Shown: positions 43,023-51,822 of the stretch, piece after piece | Position numbering within the stretch: position 1 is the first letter of the stretch | How the letters are laid out: every line of letters starts with the position of its first letter | Assembly: GCF_003194085.1 (NCBI RefSeq) | Contig: NZ_CP023994.1 | Location: 62,001 to 126,000 of the forward strand | Reading direction: 5' to 3' | DNA from: Aurantimicrobium photophilum | GTDB lineage: Bacteria; Actinomycetota; Actinomycetes; Actinomycetales; Microbacteriaceae | DNA: 64,000 nt | Translations under genes and position numbers: made by a program | Notes under the pieces: model-generated | Databases searched by the model: none | What the model was told of the DNA's origin: nothing | The model's input: only the letters and a program-made list of their open reading frames with translations

Positions 43023-44280
43023 CTTCGTTCACCTCGATATTAAAAAGAAGCCGAACAGCATTGATGTAGTCATCGTGATTGCCATCAACAGCGAGCTCTT
43101 TGGCCTTTACAGACGGTGCATGCAAGATGGCATTTGTGACTTTGCGAAGGGACTTCTGCACTTCTTCGGCAGCTGAATTGCCGGACTTTCGCCTCACACT
43201 TTCAATCTCTTCATCAACCCAAAGGCCGATGTGTGAACGAAGTGCGGCAACGACAGGATCGATACTTCGTGACGCCATGCTGTTTTCAAAATCAGTCACA
43301 GCAGTATGAATGATTTCTCGCGCGGTGAGGACAGATTCAATGTGTTCTTGAGGTGCCCGATGCTTAATCTGCTCAAGATCAATCACACTCATTTGCTCGA
43401 GCTGAGACACCTCCGGCGCAACATCCTTCGACAGTGAGACATCGATAAGCACTAAATCTGACTTGCCCGATCTGTAGGCGAGGACTTCCTGGGCAAGGGT
43501 TACATCGACGGCATACCCAGGAGCGCCACTTGCGCTGATGACGAGATCTACCTCTGCCATGACCTGAACGAGTTGCTCTTTGCTCACGGGAGTTGTTTCA
43601 TGATTTTCTGAAAACTTCTCAGCCCGTCCCGCACGTGAGTACACAAAGATGTTGTCTACGCCCTGCCTCTGAATCGCCGCAGAAACTACTCGGGAATAGG
43701 CGCCCGTGCCAATGAGGAGGACCGACTTACCTGCAATCCCGCCCAACTCTTCAGAGGCCACATCCAGTGCCGTCGTGATGACCGAACGCCCAGAAGCTCC
43801 CAGACCGGTTTCAGTCGTAACTGCTTTGGCAACCGAGGCCGCGTTTTGGAACAAGTGGTTCAAGTTTTTAGAAACATAGCCCCGCTGATGAGCCAGAGAA
43901 AGTGAGCGTTTGACCTGCCCAGATATTTCTTCCTCGCCAACAATCATGGACTCAAGTCCCGCGGCAACAGAGAACAGGTGTTGCGGAACACTATCGCCGT
44001 AGAGAACCTTCAACATGGACGTGACTACCTCGGAAGAAACGCCTAATGCAGTTGCTACCGCAGAGGTGACATAGTCCATGGAGTCGTGAAATGACTCCGC
44101 CTCAAAATAAATCTCAAAACGGTTACAGGTCGCCAACACGACGACCCCTTCAAGAAAAGAATCATGCGGACTCAAGGTGTTTAACACCTGCGCCGAAGCT
44201 GCTTCAAACTTCTCGAGATCTGTTAACGGGGTGTCGTGGAAGTCGGTTCCTATAAAGACGAGTGCCACAAAGCTCAACAT
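43015..44280 (-). CDS. hemA: Glutamyl-tRNA reductase
   Basis: This 421-residue NADPH enzyme reduces glutamyl-tRNA(Glu) to glutamate 1-semialdehyde, the committed step of the C5 route. The catalytic Cys is in LATCNRFEIYFE (about 50), the NADP site is GKSVLLIGTGAYSRVVSAA, and the spinal helix and dimerisation domain follow. It is the first gene of the minus-strand heme operon. Its tRNA-Glu substrate is encoded at 48861-48936. The promoter region is shared with hemE and holds a palindrome at 44294-44308. Confidence 0.95.
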   Translation of the reverse strand: MLSFVALVFIGTDFHDTPLTDLEKFEAASAQVLNTLSPHDSFLEGVVVLATCNRFEIYFEAESFHDSMDYVTSAVATALGVSSEVVTSMLKVLYGDSVPQHLFSVAAGLESMIVGEEEISGQVKRSLSLAHQRGYVSKNLNHLFQNAASVAKAVTTETGLGASGRSVITTALDVASEELGGIAGKSVLLIGTGAYSRVVSAAIQRQGVDNIFVYSRAGRAEKFSENHETTPVSKEQLVQVMAEVDLVISASGAPGYAVDVTLAQEVLAYRSGKSDLVLIDVSLSKDVAPEVSQLEQMSVIDLEQIKHRAPQEHIESVLTAREIIHTAVTDFENSMASRSIDPVVAALRSHIGLWVDEEIESVRRKSGNSAAEEVQKSLRKVTNAILHAPSVKAKELAVDGNHDDYINAVRLLFNIEVNEGG

Positions 44281-44293
44281 AACAACTGGGCTT

Positions 44294-44308
44294 CTGACAC
44301 TGTGTCAG
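44294..44308. promoter_or_regulatory. Operator-like palindrome between hemA and hemE
   Basis: CTGACAC-T-GTGTCAG is a perfect 15-base inverted repeat in the 62-base gap between the two divergent heme operons. It is in the right place to control both. Its sequence differs from the palindrome near tetR, so the regulator is uncertain. Confidence 0.6.
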
Positions 44309-44342
44309 CTTTTCTGGCCTCTCCGCTCTAGAGAATGAGCCT

Positions 44343-45422
44343 GTGAATCTACCCGCGGAACACCCACTAAACACCGGCGCAACTGGCGCATCTTTATTGG
44401 TGTTGAACATGCGCGGTCACCGCACCTCTCCTCTGCCCGTATGGTTCATGCGTCAGGCGGGTCGCTCGCTACCTGAGTATCGCAAGTTGCGCGAAGGCAT
44501 CGCGATGCTAGATAGCTGCCTCACTCCTGAACTGGTTGTCGAGATCACTCTGCAACCCGTGCGACGCCATGGGGTGGACGCCGCTATCTTCTTCTCCGAC
44601 ATTGTGATCCCCCTCAAACTTGCTGGTCTAGATGTTGATATCAAGCCAGGTGTAGGTCCTGTGTTGGAGAATCCGGTGCGAACCAAAGAAGCCGCCGATG
44701 CGTTGCGCCTGATTGATGGCGACGCTTTTGCTCCCATCACAACTGCTGTTGGCATGCTTGTGAAGGAACTAGCTTCAACTCCCCTGATTGGGTTTGGTGG
44801 AGCTCCCTTTACTCTTGCCTCCTATCTCATCGAGGGTGGTCCGTCGAAAGAGCTCCCCCATTCCAGAGAGATGATGCGAAACCAGCCTGAGCTGTGGGCT
44901 CAGATTTTGAACTGGTGTGCAGATATCACTGCACAGTTCATCTCCGCACAGGTCGTTGCAGGTGCGAGCGCACTCCAAGTTTTTGATAGCTGGGCAGGAC
45001 GTCTGAGCCCGGATGAATATGAAACATTTGCCAAGCCCTATTCAGAACGATTGTTTTCACAGCTTGCACTACTCGTTGACAAGGATGGAGTTCCGGTTCC
45101 GCGCGTTCACTTTGGCGTAGGAACAGAGTCACTCTTGGAATCTATGCATGAAGTAGGTGCAACTGTGATGGGTATCGATTCCAACACTGATCTAGAGCGT
45201 GCTTCAGCACTTTTCACTAACAAGGTTCCTCTCCAAGGCAACATCTCTACAGAACTGTTGACAGCAAACTGGGAGACGTTGGCAGAACACATAGATGAAG
45301 TTATCGCCTCTGGTTTGAATGCTCCTGGTCATGTGGTGAATCTGGGCCATGGTGTTCCCCCTGAAACAGATCCAGACGTGCTCACCCGAATTACTGAATA
45401 CATCCACCGCACAACAACATGA
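44343..45422 (+). CDS. hemE: Uroporphyrinogen decarboxylase
   Basis: This 359-residue enzyme removes four carboxyl groups to make coproporphyrinogen III. Conserved blocks are PVWFMRQAGRSLPEYR near the start, AIFFSDIVIPLKLAGLDVDIKPGVGP, GFGGAPFTLASYLIEGG and LGHGVPPETDP at the end. The start is GTG 44343. It opens the plus-strand heme operon and overlaps hemY by ATGA. Confidence 0.97.
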   Translation: MNLPAEHPLNTGATGASLLVLNMRGHRTSPLPVWFMRQAGRSLPEYRKLREGIAMLDSCLTPELVVEITLQPVRRHGVDAAIFFSDIVIPLKLAGLDVDIKPGVGPVLENPVRTKEAADALRLIDGDAFAPITTAVGMLVKELASTPLIGFGGAPFTLASYLIEGGPSKELPHSREMMRNQPELWAQILNWCADITAQFISAQVVAGASALQVFDSWAGRLSPDEYETFAKPYSERLFSQLALLVDKDGVPVPRVHFGVGTESLLESMHEVGATVMGIDSNTDLERASALFTNKVPLQGNISTELLTANWETLAEHIDEVIASGLNAPGHVVNLGHGVPPETDPDVLTRITEYIHRTTT

Positions 45423-46774
45423 TTCAAACAGATCGGGTCGTCATTGGTGCCGGGATTTCCGGCATGCTGGCAGCGCTTCGGGCGACTTCCCGTGGCGAAA
45501 CGGTTGTAGTTCTCGAGAAAGAAGCGCACGCTGGTGGACTGATTGCACCCGTCACTATTGGCGAGATTGATATCGATGCTGGCGCTGAAGCGTTTTCAAC
45601 CGCCGGGGAGAGCTTCCTGCAGCTGCTCGATGAATTGGGTTTGAACGATCACATCGTTTCCCCCCAGCGAACTGATGCGCGCATCGTTGCCTCCCCGACG
45701 CTTCGGTATCCGATTCCACATGGTGTTTTAGGGATCCCGAGTTCACTTGAGGACCCCGAGCTCGCTTCCATCATTTCTCCGCAGGGACTGGAAGAAGCTC
45801 GCCGCTTAGATGCACAACCAGTCGGTGAGCTGCAGGGTGTGAGCGTGGCGGAATTGGTTAAGACACGTCTCGGTTCTGAGTTTGTTGACAAGTTAGTCGA
45901 TCCTCTTTTTAGCGGGGTTCACGGTTCGTCAGCGCACACGCTGTCGGCCGAATCCACAATTCCCGCACTTCTGCGAGCTCTGAGAGAAACAGGATCTCTG
46001 TGTTTGGCAGCACGACAAATTCGCGCCTCCCAGCCGCGTCCTGGAGCCGCTGTGGCAAGTCTTGATGGCGGCATGTTCACTCTCGTCGCTGAGCTCTATC
46101 GACTTTTGGTGAGCAAGAAAGTTTGGTTCTCTTTCAACAGCAAAGTAGCCAGTGTCCAGCAGGAGAATGACCAGTGGCGCTGTGAAACGAGTAACGGAGC
46201 CTTCGTCAGCACCCACCTGACTATTGCAACCGGAATCAGTACTGCTTTACACGTCCTCACGTCCTGTGACAGTCAAGAAGTAGTTGCTGAACTTGCAACA
46301 CCGGAGACTCATTCCGTCGATGTTGCACTAGTGATTTTGTTGGTCGAATCGACCCAGCTGGATTCCTTCCCCCTCGGTAGTGGCGCGCTCATGTCAGAGA
46401 ACAGTGACGTGACCGCAAAGGCATCAACTCACGTGAATGCCAAGTGGGAATGGGTGGACAATGCCCTGCCAGAGCATCACCATCTCATTCGCCTGAGTTA
46501 TGGCCGCGACGGAATTCTTCCTGAGGGTGATCTCATTTCTCTAGCCCAGGAAGACCTTCCCCAGCTTTATCAAATTGACGACGCGACTATTCACAGTGCG
46601 GTAGTTCAGCATTGGCCCGGTTCGCTTTATCAAGCAAGTACTCCAGCCAAGGCCCAACAAGAGCAACTCCTAAACACTGCACAAAAACTCGATGTCGAAC
46701 TGTGTGGCTCCTACATTTCCGGAAACGGACTACTTGGCATTACTCGTGATCACTATCAAAGGATGACCCCGTGA
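45419..46774 (+). CDS. hemY: Coproporphyrinogen III oxidase (HemY/CgoX type)
   Basis: This 451-residue flavoprotein has the FAD dinucleotide fold at its N-terminus (VIGAGISGMLAALRATSRGETVVVLEKEAHAGG) and the C-terminal ISGNGLLGI motif. Because hemQ and hemH follow at once, it should oxidise coproporphyrinogen III to coproporphyrin III in the coproporphyrin-dependent pathway. The final Gly-rich motif is slightly unusual, and the chain ends soon after it (DHYQRMTP). It overlaps both neighbours by four bases. Confidence 0.92.
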   Translation: MIQTDRVVIGAGISGMLAALRATSRGETVVVLEKEAHAGGLIAPVTIGEIDIDAGAEAFSTAGESFLQLLDELGLNDHIVSPQRTDARIVASPTLRYPIPHGVLGIPSSLEDPELASIISPQGLEEARRLDAQPVGELQGVSVAELVKTRLGSEFVDKLVDPLFSGVHGSSAHTLSAESTIPALLRALRETGSLCLAARQIRASQPRPGAAVASLDGGMFTLVAELYRLLVSKKVWFSFNSKVASVQQENDQWRCETSNGAFVSTHLTIATGISTALHVLTSCDSQEVVAELATPETHSVDVALVILLVESTQLDSFPLGSGALMSENSDVTAKASTHVNAKWEWVDNALPEHHHLIRLSYGRDGILPEGDLISLAQEDLPQLYQIDDATIHSAVVQHWPGSLYQASTPAKAQQEQLLNTAQKLDVELCGSYISGNGLLGITRDHYQRMTP

Positions 46775-47457
46775 CAGAAACAAAATTCGACACCATCAAC
46801 GACACCATTCGATACACAAACTGGACGTCATATCGCATGATGAGTCCCGTCGCTCTGCCGGAAGCTGCCCAAGCAGAGTTCACCGAATGGGTTGCGAGCT
46901 TGACTGCCCGTGACCTCACCTTGCGTGGAACTTACGACATTCGAGGGTTCCGTGGAGATACAGCCTTGCTGTTGTGGATACATGCCAGCTCTGCAGAAGA
47001 AGTTCAAGATGCTCTCAAAGAGTTCTCCCACCTTGCATTCGGCAAACACTTTGAATCCACCTGGTCTGGAATGGGACTTCACCGTCCTGCAGAGTTCAAT
47101 CGGACTCACGTGCCCGGCTTCATGTTGGGAAAGGAAGCAAAGAAGTGGCTGTGCATGTATCCCTTCGTGCGCTCTTACGACTGGTATCTCATTCCTGAAG
47201 AGGAGCGTCGTGAGATGCTCGTCGAACACGGTGTTGCTGGTCACAAATACGAAGGCATCACTTCCAGCACGGTGGCGTCTTTTGCTCTCGGAGATTACGA
47301 GTGGCTGCTTGCTCTCGAATCTGAAGACCTTCACGAAATTGTCGACATGATGCGCGACCTCCGATACACCAAAGCTCGAATGCATGTCCGCGAAGAAGTT
47401 CCCTTTTTCACCGGCCGTAACGTTGAACTGACACAGATTGCCGAGAACTTCTCATGA
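46771..47457 (+). CDS. hemQ: Coproheme decarboxylase (HemQ, chlorite dismutase-like)
   Basis: This 228-residue enzyme converts coproheme to heme b with peroxide. Features of HemQ are the N-terminal RYTNWTSYRM, the central LCMYPFVRSYDWYLIPEEERREMLVEHG with its catalytic Tyr region, and FALGDYEWLLALESEDLHEIVDMMRDLR. Its presence marks the coproporphyrin-dependent route typical of actinobacteria. The start is GTG 46771, overlapping the hemY stop. Its stop overlaps hemH. Confidence 0.95.
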   Translation: MTETKFDTINDTIRYTNWTSYRMMSPVALPEAAQAEFTEWVASLTARDLTLRGTYDIRGFRGDTALLLWIHASSAEEVQDALKEFSHLAFGKHFESTWSGMGLHRPAEFNRTHVPGFMLGKEAKKWLCMYPFVRSYDWYLIPEEERREMLVEHGVAGHKYEGITSSTVASFALGDYEWLLALESEDLHEIVDMMRDLRYTKARMHVREEVPFFTGRNVELTQIAENFS

Positions 47458-48557
47458 CCTACGACGCAATACTCCTCACATCCTTTGGCGGACCCGAAGG
47501 TCCTGACGAAGTGATGCCCTATCTCGAGCGCGTCACCGCCGGTCGCGGTGTTCCACGAGAAAGGCTAGAAGAGGTCTCGCACCACTACCTAGCTCTGGGT
47601 GGCGTCAGCCCCATCAATGAACAAAACCGTGCTCTCCTTGCCGCGATGAGGGAGAGGTTCCCCGAACGAGGGATTGATCTCCCGATCTATTGGGGAAATC
47701 GCAACAGTGCACCGTTCTTTGCTGATGTCGTCAAGGAAATGTATGACAACGGCCACCGTCGCGTTCTTGCGTGGGTCACGAGCGCTTACTCGTCCTACTC
47801 AGGGTGCAGACAATATCGAGAGAACCTCTATCAAGCCCTGGCGGACAATGACCTCGTCGGCAAAATGGTCATCGACAAAGTGCGTCACTACTTTGATCAC
47901 CCAGGTTTCCTCCAGCCTGTTATTGAAGACCTTGAGGACAAACTCCAAGCAATGGTCAAGGACGGCCTAGATTATTCAGAAATCGACGTCATGTTTGCCA
48001 CCCATTCCATTCCAGATGCCATGGGTGAAACGAGTGGACCACCAGCTTTGCGAGAAACCTTTGAAAAGCCAGGTGGAGCTTATGAAGCTCAACATCTTGC
48101 TGCTGCAGAAATAGTGATGAATAAAGTCCATTCTGATCTAGGAGTTTCTTCGGTGTCATGGCAGCTCGTCTATCAATCTCGCAGTGGCTCCCCACAGATA
48201 CCTTGGCTCGAACCTGACGTCAACGACGCTATTCGGGATATTCACGCATCGGGAAAGAAAGGCGTCATCGTTGTTCCAATCGGTTTTGTGAGCGACCACG
48301 TTGAAGTAATTTGGGATCTCGACAACGAAGCACAGGAAACTGCGTCAGAGCTGGGGATGTATTTTGCTCGCGTCACCACTCCTGGGAGCAGTCTTGCTTT
48401 CACAGACGGTATCGCGGATCTCATCCTGGAACGGGTTAACGGAGCTGCTGCTCAAGCACTCTCACCTCTGGGACCTTGGCCAAGCCAATGTGTGGCTGGG
48501 TGTTGCCCTAATTTGAGACGTGAACTCAAAGTCATAGCCGAGGCCAGCGCAGAGTAA
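47454..48557 (+). CDS. hemH: Coproporphyrin ferrochelatase
   Basis: This 367-residue enzyme inserts iron into coproporphyrin III. FGGPEGPDEVMPYLE at the start, TSAYSSYSGCRQYRENL, the catalytic His in VMFATHSIPDAMGE and VVPIGFVSDHVEVIWDLDNEA are typical. Four Cys, one in SGCRQ and three at the C-terminus (QCVAGCCPN), could hold a [2Fe-2S] cluster, as known in some actinobacterial ferrochelatases. It is the last gene of the heme operon and is followed by a strong terminator. Confidence 0.95.
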   Translation: MTYDAILLTSFGGPEGPDEVMPYLERVTAGRGVPRERLEEVSHHYLALGGVSPINEQNRALLAAMRERFPERGIDLPIYWGNRNSAPFFADVVKEMYDNGHRRVLAWVTSAYSSYSGCRQYRENLYQALADNDLVGKMVIDKVRHYFDHPGFLQPVIEDLEDKLQAMVKDGLDYSEIDVMFATHSIPDAMGETSGPPALRETFEKPGGAYEAQHLAAAEIVMNKVHSDLGVSSVSWQLVYQSRSGSPQIPWLEPDVNDAIRDIHASGKKGVIVVPIGFVSDHVEVIWDLDNEAQETASELGMYFARVTTPGSSLAFTDGIADLILERVNGAAAQALSPLGPWPSQCVAGCCPNLRRELKVIAEASAE

Positions 48558-48604
48558 GCAGGAAGCTCTGAAATCTGCTACTGATACATCCGACAGAAAA
48601 TCTA

Positions 48605-48628
48605 AAACCCCCGCGCAAGCGGGGGTTT
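48605..48628. terminator. Bidirectional terminator between hemH and tRNA-Phe
   Basis: AAACCCCCGC-GCAA-GCGGGGGTTT is a perfect 10-bp stem ending in T's on both strands. It serves hemH on the plus strand and tRNA-Phe on the minus strand. Confidence 0.92.
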
Positions 48629-48682
48629 GGTGGTGGCTCCGACGGGCGTCGATCCCGTGACCTCACGATTTTCAGTCGTGCG
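48629..48682 (-). repeat. 54-bp direct repeat, proximal copy in tRNA-Phe
   Basis: Identical to 38265-38318. It covers the tRNA-Phe 3' half and three bases past the CCA. As part of the intact tRNA, it is the proximal attachment-like site of the putative heme island. Confidence 0.85.
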
Positions 48683-48706
48683 CTCTACCAACTGAGCTAC
48701 AGAGCC
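48631..48706 (-). tRNA. tRNA-Phe(GAA)
   Basis: On the minus strand the acceptor stem GGCTCTG (48706-48700) pairs with CGGAGCC (48641-48635). The anticodon stem is CACGA/TCGTG with loop CTGAAAA, giving anticodon GAA at 48673-48671. Discriminator A is followed by an encoded CCA (48633-48631). Its 3' half is duplicated at 38265-38318. Confidence 0.97.
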
Positions 48707-48730
48707 CTAAGCAAACTAGCCGCTTAGATG

Positions 48731-48751
48731 AAAAACCCTTCCGAAGAAGGG
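48731..48751 (-). terminator. Terminator of tRNA-Asp
   Basis: On the minus strand CCCTTC-TTCG-GAAGGG is followed by TTTTT. It lies just past the tRNA-Asp 3' end. Confidence 0.8.
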
Positions 48752-48757
48752 CATCCG

Positions 48758-48831
48758 CGACCCTGACGGGACTTGAACCCGCGACCTCCGCCGTGACAGG
48801 GCGGCGCGCTAACCAACTGCGCTACAGGGCC
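48758..48831 (-). tRNA. tRNA-Asp(GTC)
   Basis: On the minus strand the acceptor stem GGCCCTG (48831-48825) pairs with CAGGGTC (48765-48759) with one G-T pair. The anticodon loop is CTGTCAC, giving anticodon GTC at 48797-48795. CCA is not encoded. Confidence 0.97.
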
Positions 48832-48860
48832 TTACTTGGTAATCAGTTCATCCTACATCT

Positions 48861-48936
48861 TGGTGACCCCAACGGGATTCGAACCCGTGTTGCCGCCGTG
48901 AAAGGGCGGAGTCCTAGGCCGCTAAACGATGGGGCC
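48861..48936 (-). tRNA. tRNA-Glu(TTC)
   Basis: On the minus strand the acceptor stem GGCCCCA (48936-48930) pairs with TGGGGTC (48871-48865). The anticodon loop is CTTTCAC, giving anticodon TTC at 48902-48900. Discriminator A is followed by an encoded CCA. Charged tRNA-Glu is also the substrate of HemA. Confidence 0.97.
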
Positions 48937-48969
48937 AAGAAGTAGAGATAAAGCAACTACCGAGAGATA

Positions 48970-48999
48970 AGCATAGGGAAAATGCGTGCGGTTCGCCAA
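48970..48999 (-). promoter_or_regulatory. Possible promoter of the tRNA-Glu/Asp cluster
   Basis: On the minus strand TTGGCG (48999-48994) and TATGCT (48975-48970) are 18 bases apart and point at tRNA-Glu, 34 bases away. The match to consensus is only moderate. Confidence 0.3.
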
Positions 49000-49095
49000 T
49001 CGAGGTATCCACAGGCTCGGAGAGCCTTCCCAGCTTTCTCCAAGTTCGCTTGTTACTGTCGAAGAGACCGTGCCTATATGCAACAGGAGAAGTGA

Positions 49096-50379
49096 ATGAA
49101 AAGCACCGAAGGAACGCCCAAGGCGTCCGTCTTGTTGCTGCGTAATTCGCGGACCTATCTGGCCATCGCTGTCATCGCGATCGCAGGATTGGTTTCTGGC
49201 GTCGTGGTATCTCAGTCTGCTTCGGCAACTGATTACCCCTCCTGGGCTGACGTGGAAAACGCTCGCGGTAATGAGGCTGCGAAGACGGCACAGATTGCTC
49301 AGATTCAAGGCCTCATCGCCCAGCTCCAAGCGGAGACGGAAGCTGCCATAGCTGAAGCTACGAAAAAGGGTGAAGAATACGGCGTTGCCATGAAGAAGTT
49401 CGGCGCAGCCGAACAGACCGCAGGTCAGCTCGAAGCTCAAGCAACGAAGAGCCAGGCAGAAGCAGATGCTGCAGCTGCCCAGGCTGGTCGTCTCGCTGCT
49501 CAGTTGTATCGCTCCGGCGGTAGTGATCTCAGCATGAATCTGCTGATGGAGAAGACCTCAGACGGTGCAGACAAACTCCTGAGCAAGCTCGGCAGTATGA
49601 GTAAGCTCGCGGAACGATCGAACGCCATTTATGCCACCGCCCAGACAGCACAGAACGAGGCTGCTTCGCTGTCGAAGCAGGCCAAGGTTGCTCTCAAGGC
49701 ACGTGATGAACTTCGTGCACAAGCTGAGGCAGCTTTCACCGCTGCAACTGCTGCACAGGAAGCTGCTCAGGCAAAACTAACCGAGAGCGAAAACCAGCAG
49801 ATGATCATGCAAGCTCAGCTTGCTGCGCTGCAAGACGCCACCGCGGCAACGGTTGCTGGCTATGAGGCGGGTGTTGCCGAGGCTGCACGTATCGCTGCTG
49901 AGCGCGCAGCTGCTGAAGCAGCGGCACGAGGCATTTCCGTTTCGGGTGCAGGGTGGACCCACCCGGTTCCCAATGGATACATCTCGAGCTCGTGGGGTCC
50001 TCGCGATAACTTCTACATTCCCGGTGTGGGCTGGACTGGTTCCTTCCACAACGCAACAGACCTTGCCGCGGGCTGTGGCTCACCAATCTATGCCGCCTCT
50101 GGTGGTCGCGTGACCTATGCCGGCGCAATCGGTGGCGGTTACGGCTACATGGTGGAGATTAACCACGGTGGTGGTATTCGTACTCGCTACGGCCACGTCA
50201 CCTCGGGTGGCATTGAAGTTGGCTATGGCGACACCGTCGGCCCAGGAACACTTATTGCTCGTGTGGGTGCTACGGGTCTGGCCACCGGTTGCCACGTTCA
50301 CTTCGAGGTGCACGACAGCCCCGCCTTCAACGGTATTGACCCCGAGCCCTTCATGGCAGACCGAGGCGCTCCGCTCTAA
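49096..50379 (+). CDS. M23-family peptidoglycan hydrolase with coiled coil
   Basis: This 427-residue exported protein has a signal or anchor segment (about 20-42, ending QSASATDYP), a long Ala/Glu/Gln-rich coiled coil (about 50-270) and a C-terminal LytM/M23 domain. Zinc ligands are in GSFHNATDLAAGCG and CHVHFEV, with ASGGRVTYAG and RYGHV between. It should cut peptide cross-links in peptidoglycan during growth or division, with the coiled coil limiting its activity. CAGGAG lies before the ATG. Its former terminator has been split by an IS element (50416-51856). Confidence 0.92.
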   Translation: MKSTEGTPKASVLLLRNSRTYLAIAVIAIAGLVSGVVVSQSASATDYPSWADVENARGNEAAKTAQIAQIQGLIAQLQAETEAAIAEATKKGEEYGVAMKKFGAAEQTAGQLEAQATKSQAEADAAAAQAGRLAAQLYRSGGSDLSMNLLMEKTSDGADKLLSKLGSMSKLAERSNAIYATAQTAQNEAASLSKQAKVALKARDELRAQAEAAFTAATAAQEAAQAKLTESENQQMIMQAQLAALQDATAATVAGYEAGVAEAARIAAERAAAEAAARGISVSGAGWTHPVPNGYISSSWGPRDNFYIPGVGWTGSFHNATDLAAGCGSPIYAASGGRVTYAGAIGGGYGYMVEINHGGGIRTRYGHVTSGGIEVGYGDTVGPGTLIARVGATGLATGCHVHFEVHDSPAFNGIDPEPFMADRGAPL

Positions 50380-50475
50380 AGATTCGTCGTAACACAAAGA
50401 ACCCCCGCTCAACAGTGAACTGCTCCCCAAAAGTTGGACTGATTAATCAGTATCCAATTTCTGGGGAGTATTTCT

Positions 50476-50961
50476 TTGCAACCAAATAGTTCACTCACAA
50501 CACCTCAACGAGAACAGCTCGTTGATCTCTTCGAAACCGGCTTCGGTTATGTTGCCGCCGCTAACCGTTTAGGTTTCTCCGTTGACGCCTCGAAACAGTT
50601 CCATCGCAAGTGGATGCTTCATGGCAGGCTTTGTCTTATGCAAAGCAAAACCAAAAGTACTTTCTCTTTTGAAATCAAAAAAGAAGTAGTCGAACGTTTT
50701 CTTGCCGGTGCGACAAAGATGGAACTCGCGGCAGAGTTTCAGTTAAGTTCTGTTCAGCTTGTGACCGCATGGGCTCGTCAATGGCGAGCAGGCGGTGATG
50801 AGGCGTTGATGCCCAAACCTAAGGGCAGGCCTTTTGGTTCGGTTCAAAACCAGGAAGTTTCCAGCGAAGAAGACCGGCTGCGCCAACAAGTTAAACGCCT
50901 TGAAGCAGAGAACGCGTATCTAAAAAAATTGCGGGACTTGAGGAACCAAGGACACGCCTAA
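50476..50961 (+). CDS. IS3-family OrfA (HTH protein)
   Basis: This 161-residue protein has two helix-turn-helix regions (about 10-40 and 55-95) and a C-terminal leucine-zipper-like helix (EEDRLRQQVKRLEAENAYLKKL), as in IS150-type OrfA. The start is TTG 50476, preceded by GGGGAG. A run of seven A's (50922-50928), in CTAAAAAAATTG, is the expected -1 slip site for making the OrfAB fusion. It binds the IS ends and oligomerises with the transposase. Confidence 0.85.
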   Translation: MQPNSSLTTPQREQLVDLFETGFGYVAAANRLGFSVDASKQFHRKWMLHGRLCLMQSKTKSTFSFEIKKEVVERFLAGATKMELAAEFQLSSVQLVTAWARQWRAGGDEALMPKPKGRPFGSVQNQEVSSEEDRLRQQVKRLEAENAYLKKLRDLRNQGHA

Positions 50962-51822
50962 AGGTCCAGGTGATTTCCTCCCTCAAGTCCGATCACGCCC
51001 TTGACGATCTCCTCGCCGCAGCGCAGATGGCAAGGTCGACCTTATTATTACCACCTCGCCCGGCTTGATGCGCCTGACCGGCATGCCTTCCTCAAAGCAG
51101 TCATCGTCACAGTCTTCTTCGCAAAAAAGAGACGATATGGCCATCGCAGAATCTGGCTGCATCTAACTCAACATGGTTGGCAAGTGGGGAAGAAGCTGGT
51201 TTATAAACTCATGAAACAGTTAGGCCTGAAATCGAAAGTGCGCATCAAACGCAAATACAACTCCTATCAAGGCACGATTTCTCATATCGCAGCGAACCAT
51301 CTCAACAGAGAATTCGACGCAACAGCACCAAACCAGAAATGGGTCAGTGACGTGAGCGAATTCCGGGTGGGAAACCAGAAAGTGTATCTCTCAGCGATCT
51401 ATGACCTGTTCGATCATGCAATCGTGAGCTTCAAAACAGGAACCTCACCGAATACCGGATTGACGTCACGGAGCCTGAAAGACGCGTTTGAACGTGAACA
51501 ACCAGCTGCCGGACTACTCGTTCACACAGATCAAGGATTCCACTACCAACACCACTCGTGGCGTGAACTGTTGGAAGAACATGGCGCTATCCAATCCATG
51601 TCCCGCAAAGCAAACTGTTATGACAACGCCCTGATCGAGAACTTCTTCGGACACCTCAAAACAGAAATGTTCCATGGTGAAAGATTCAACACCGTCAACG
51701 AACTCATCGAAGAAATTGAGGAATACATCGATTGGTATAACAGAGATCGTCTACAAGAACGACTGAAGGGCATGACCCCGATGCAATATCGGAACCATGC
51801 CCTTCAGTTAGAAGCCGCCTAG
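50928..51822 (+). pseudogene. IS3-family OrfB transposase, frameshifted
   Basis: After the -1 slip at the A run, the frame reads RLKVQVISSLKSDHALDDLL and continues AAAQMARST. In this frame the next bases give LLLPP, while the frame one base later gives the expected YYYHLARLDAPDRH and stays open to 51822. One extra T near 51041-51046 thus breaks the gene. The rest is well preserved, with the DDE residues in WVSDVSEF, LLVHTDQGFHY and LIENFFGHLKTEMF. It is a recent loss or a sequencing error. A separate TTG start at 51001 would lack the N-terminal part. Confidence 0.8.
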
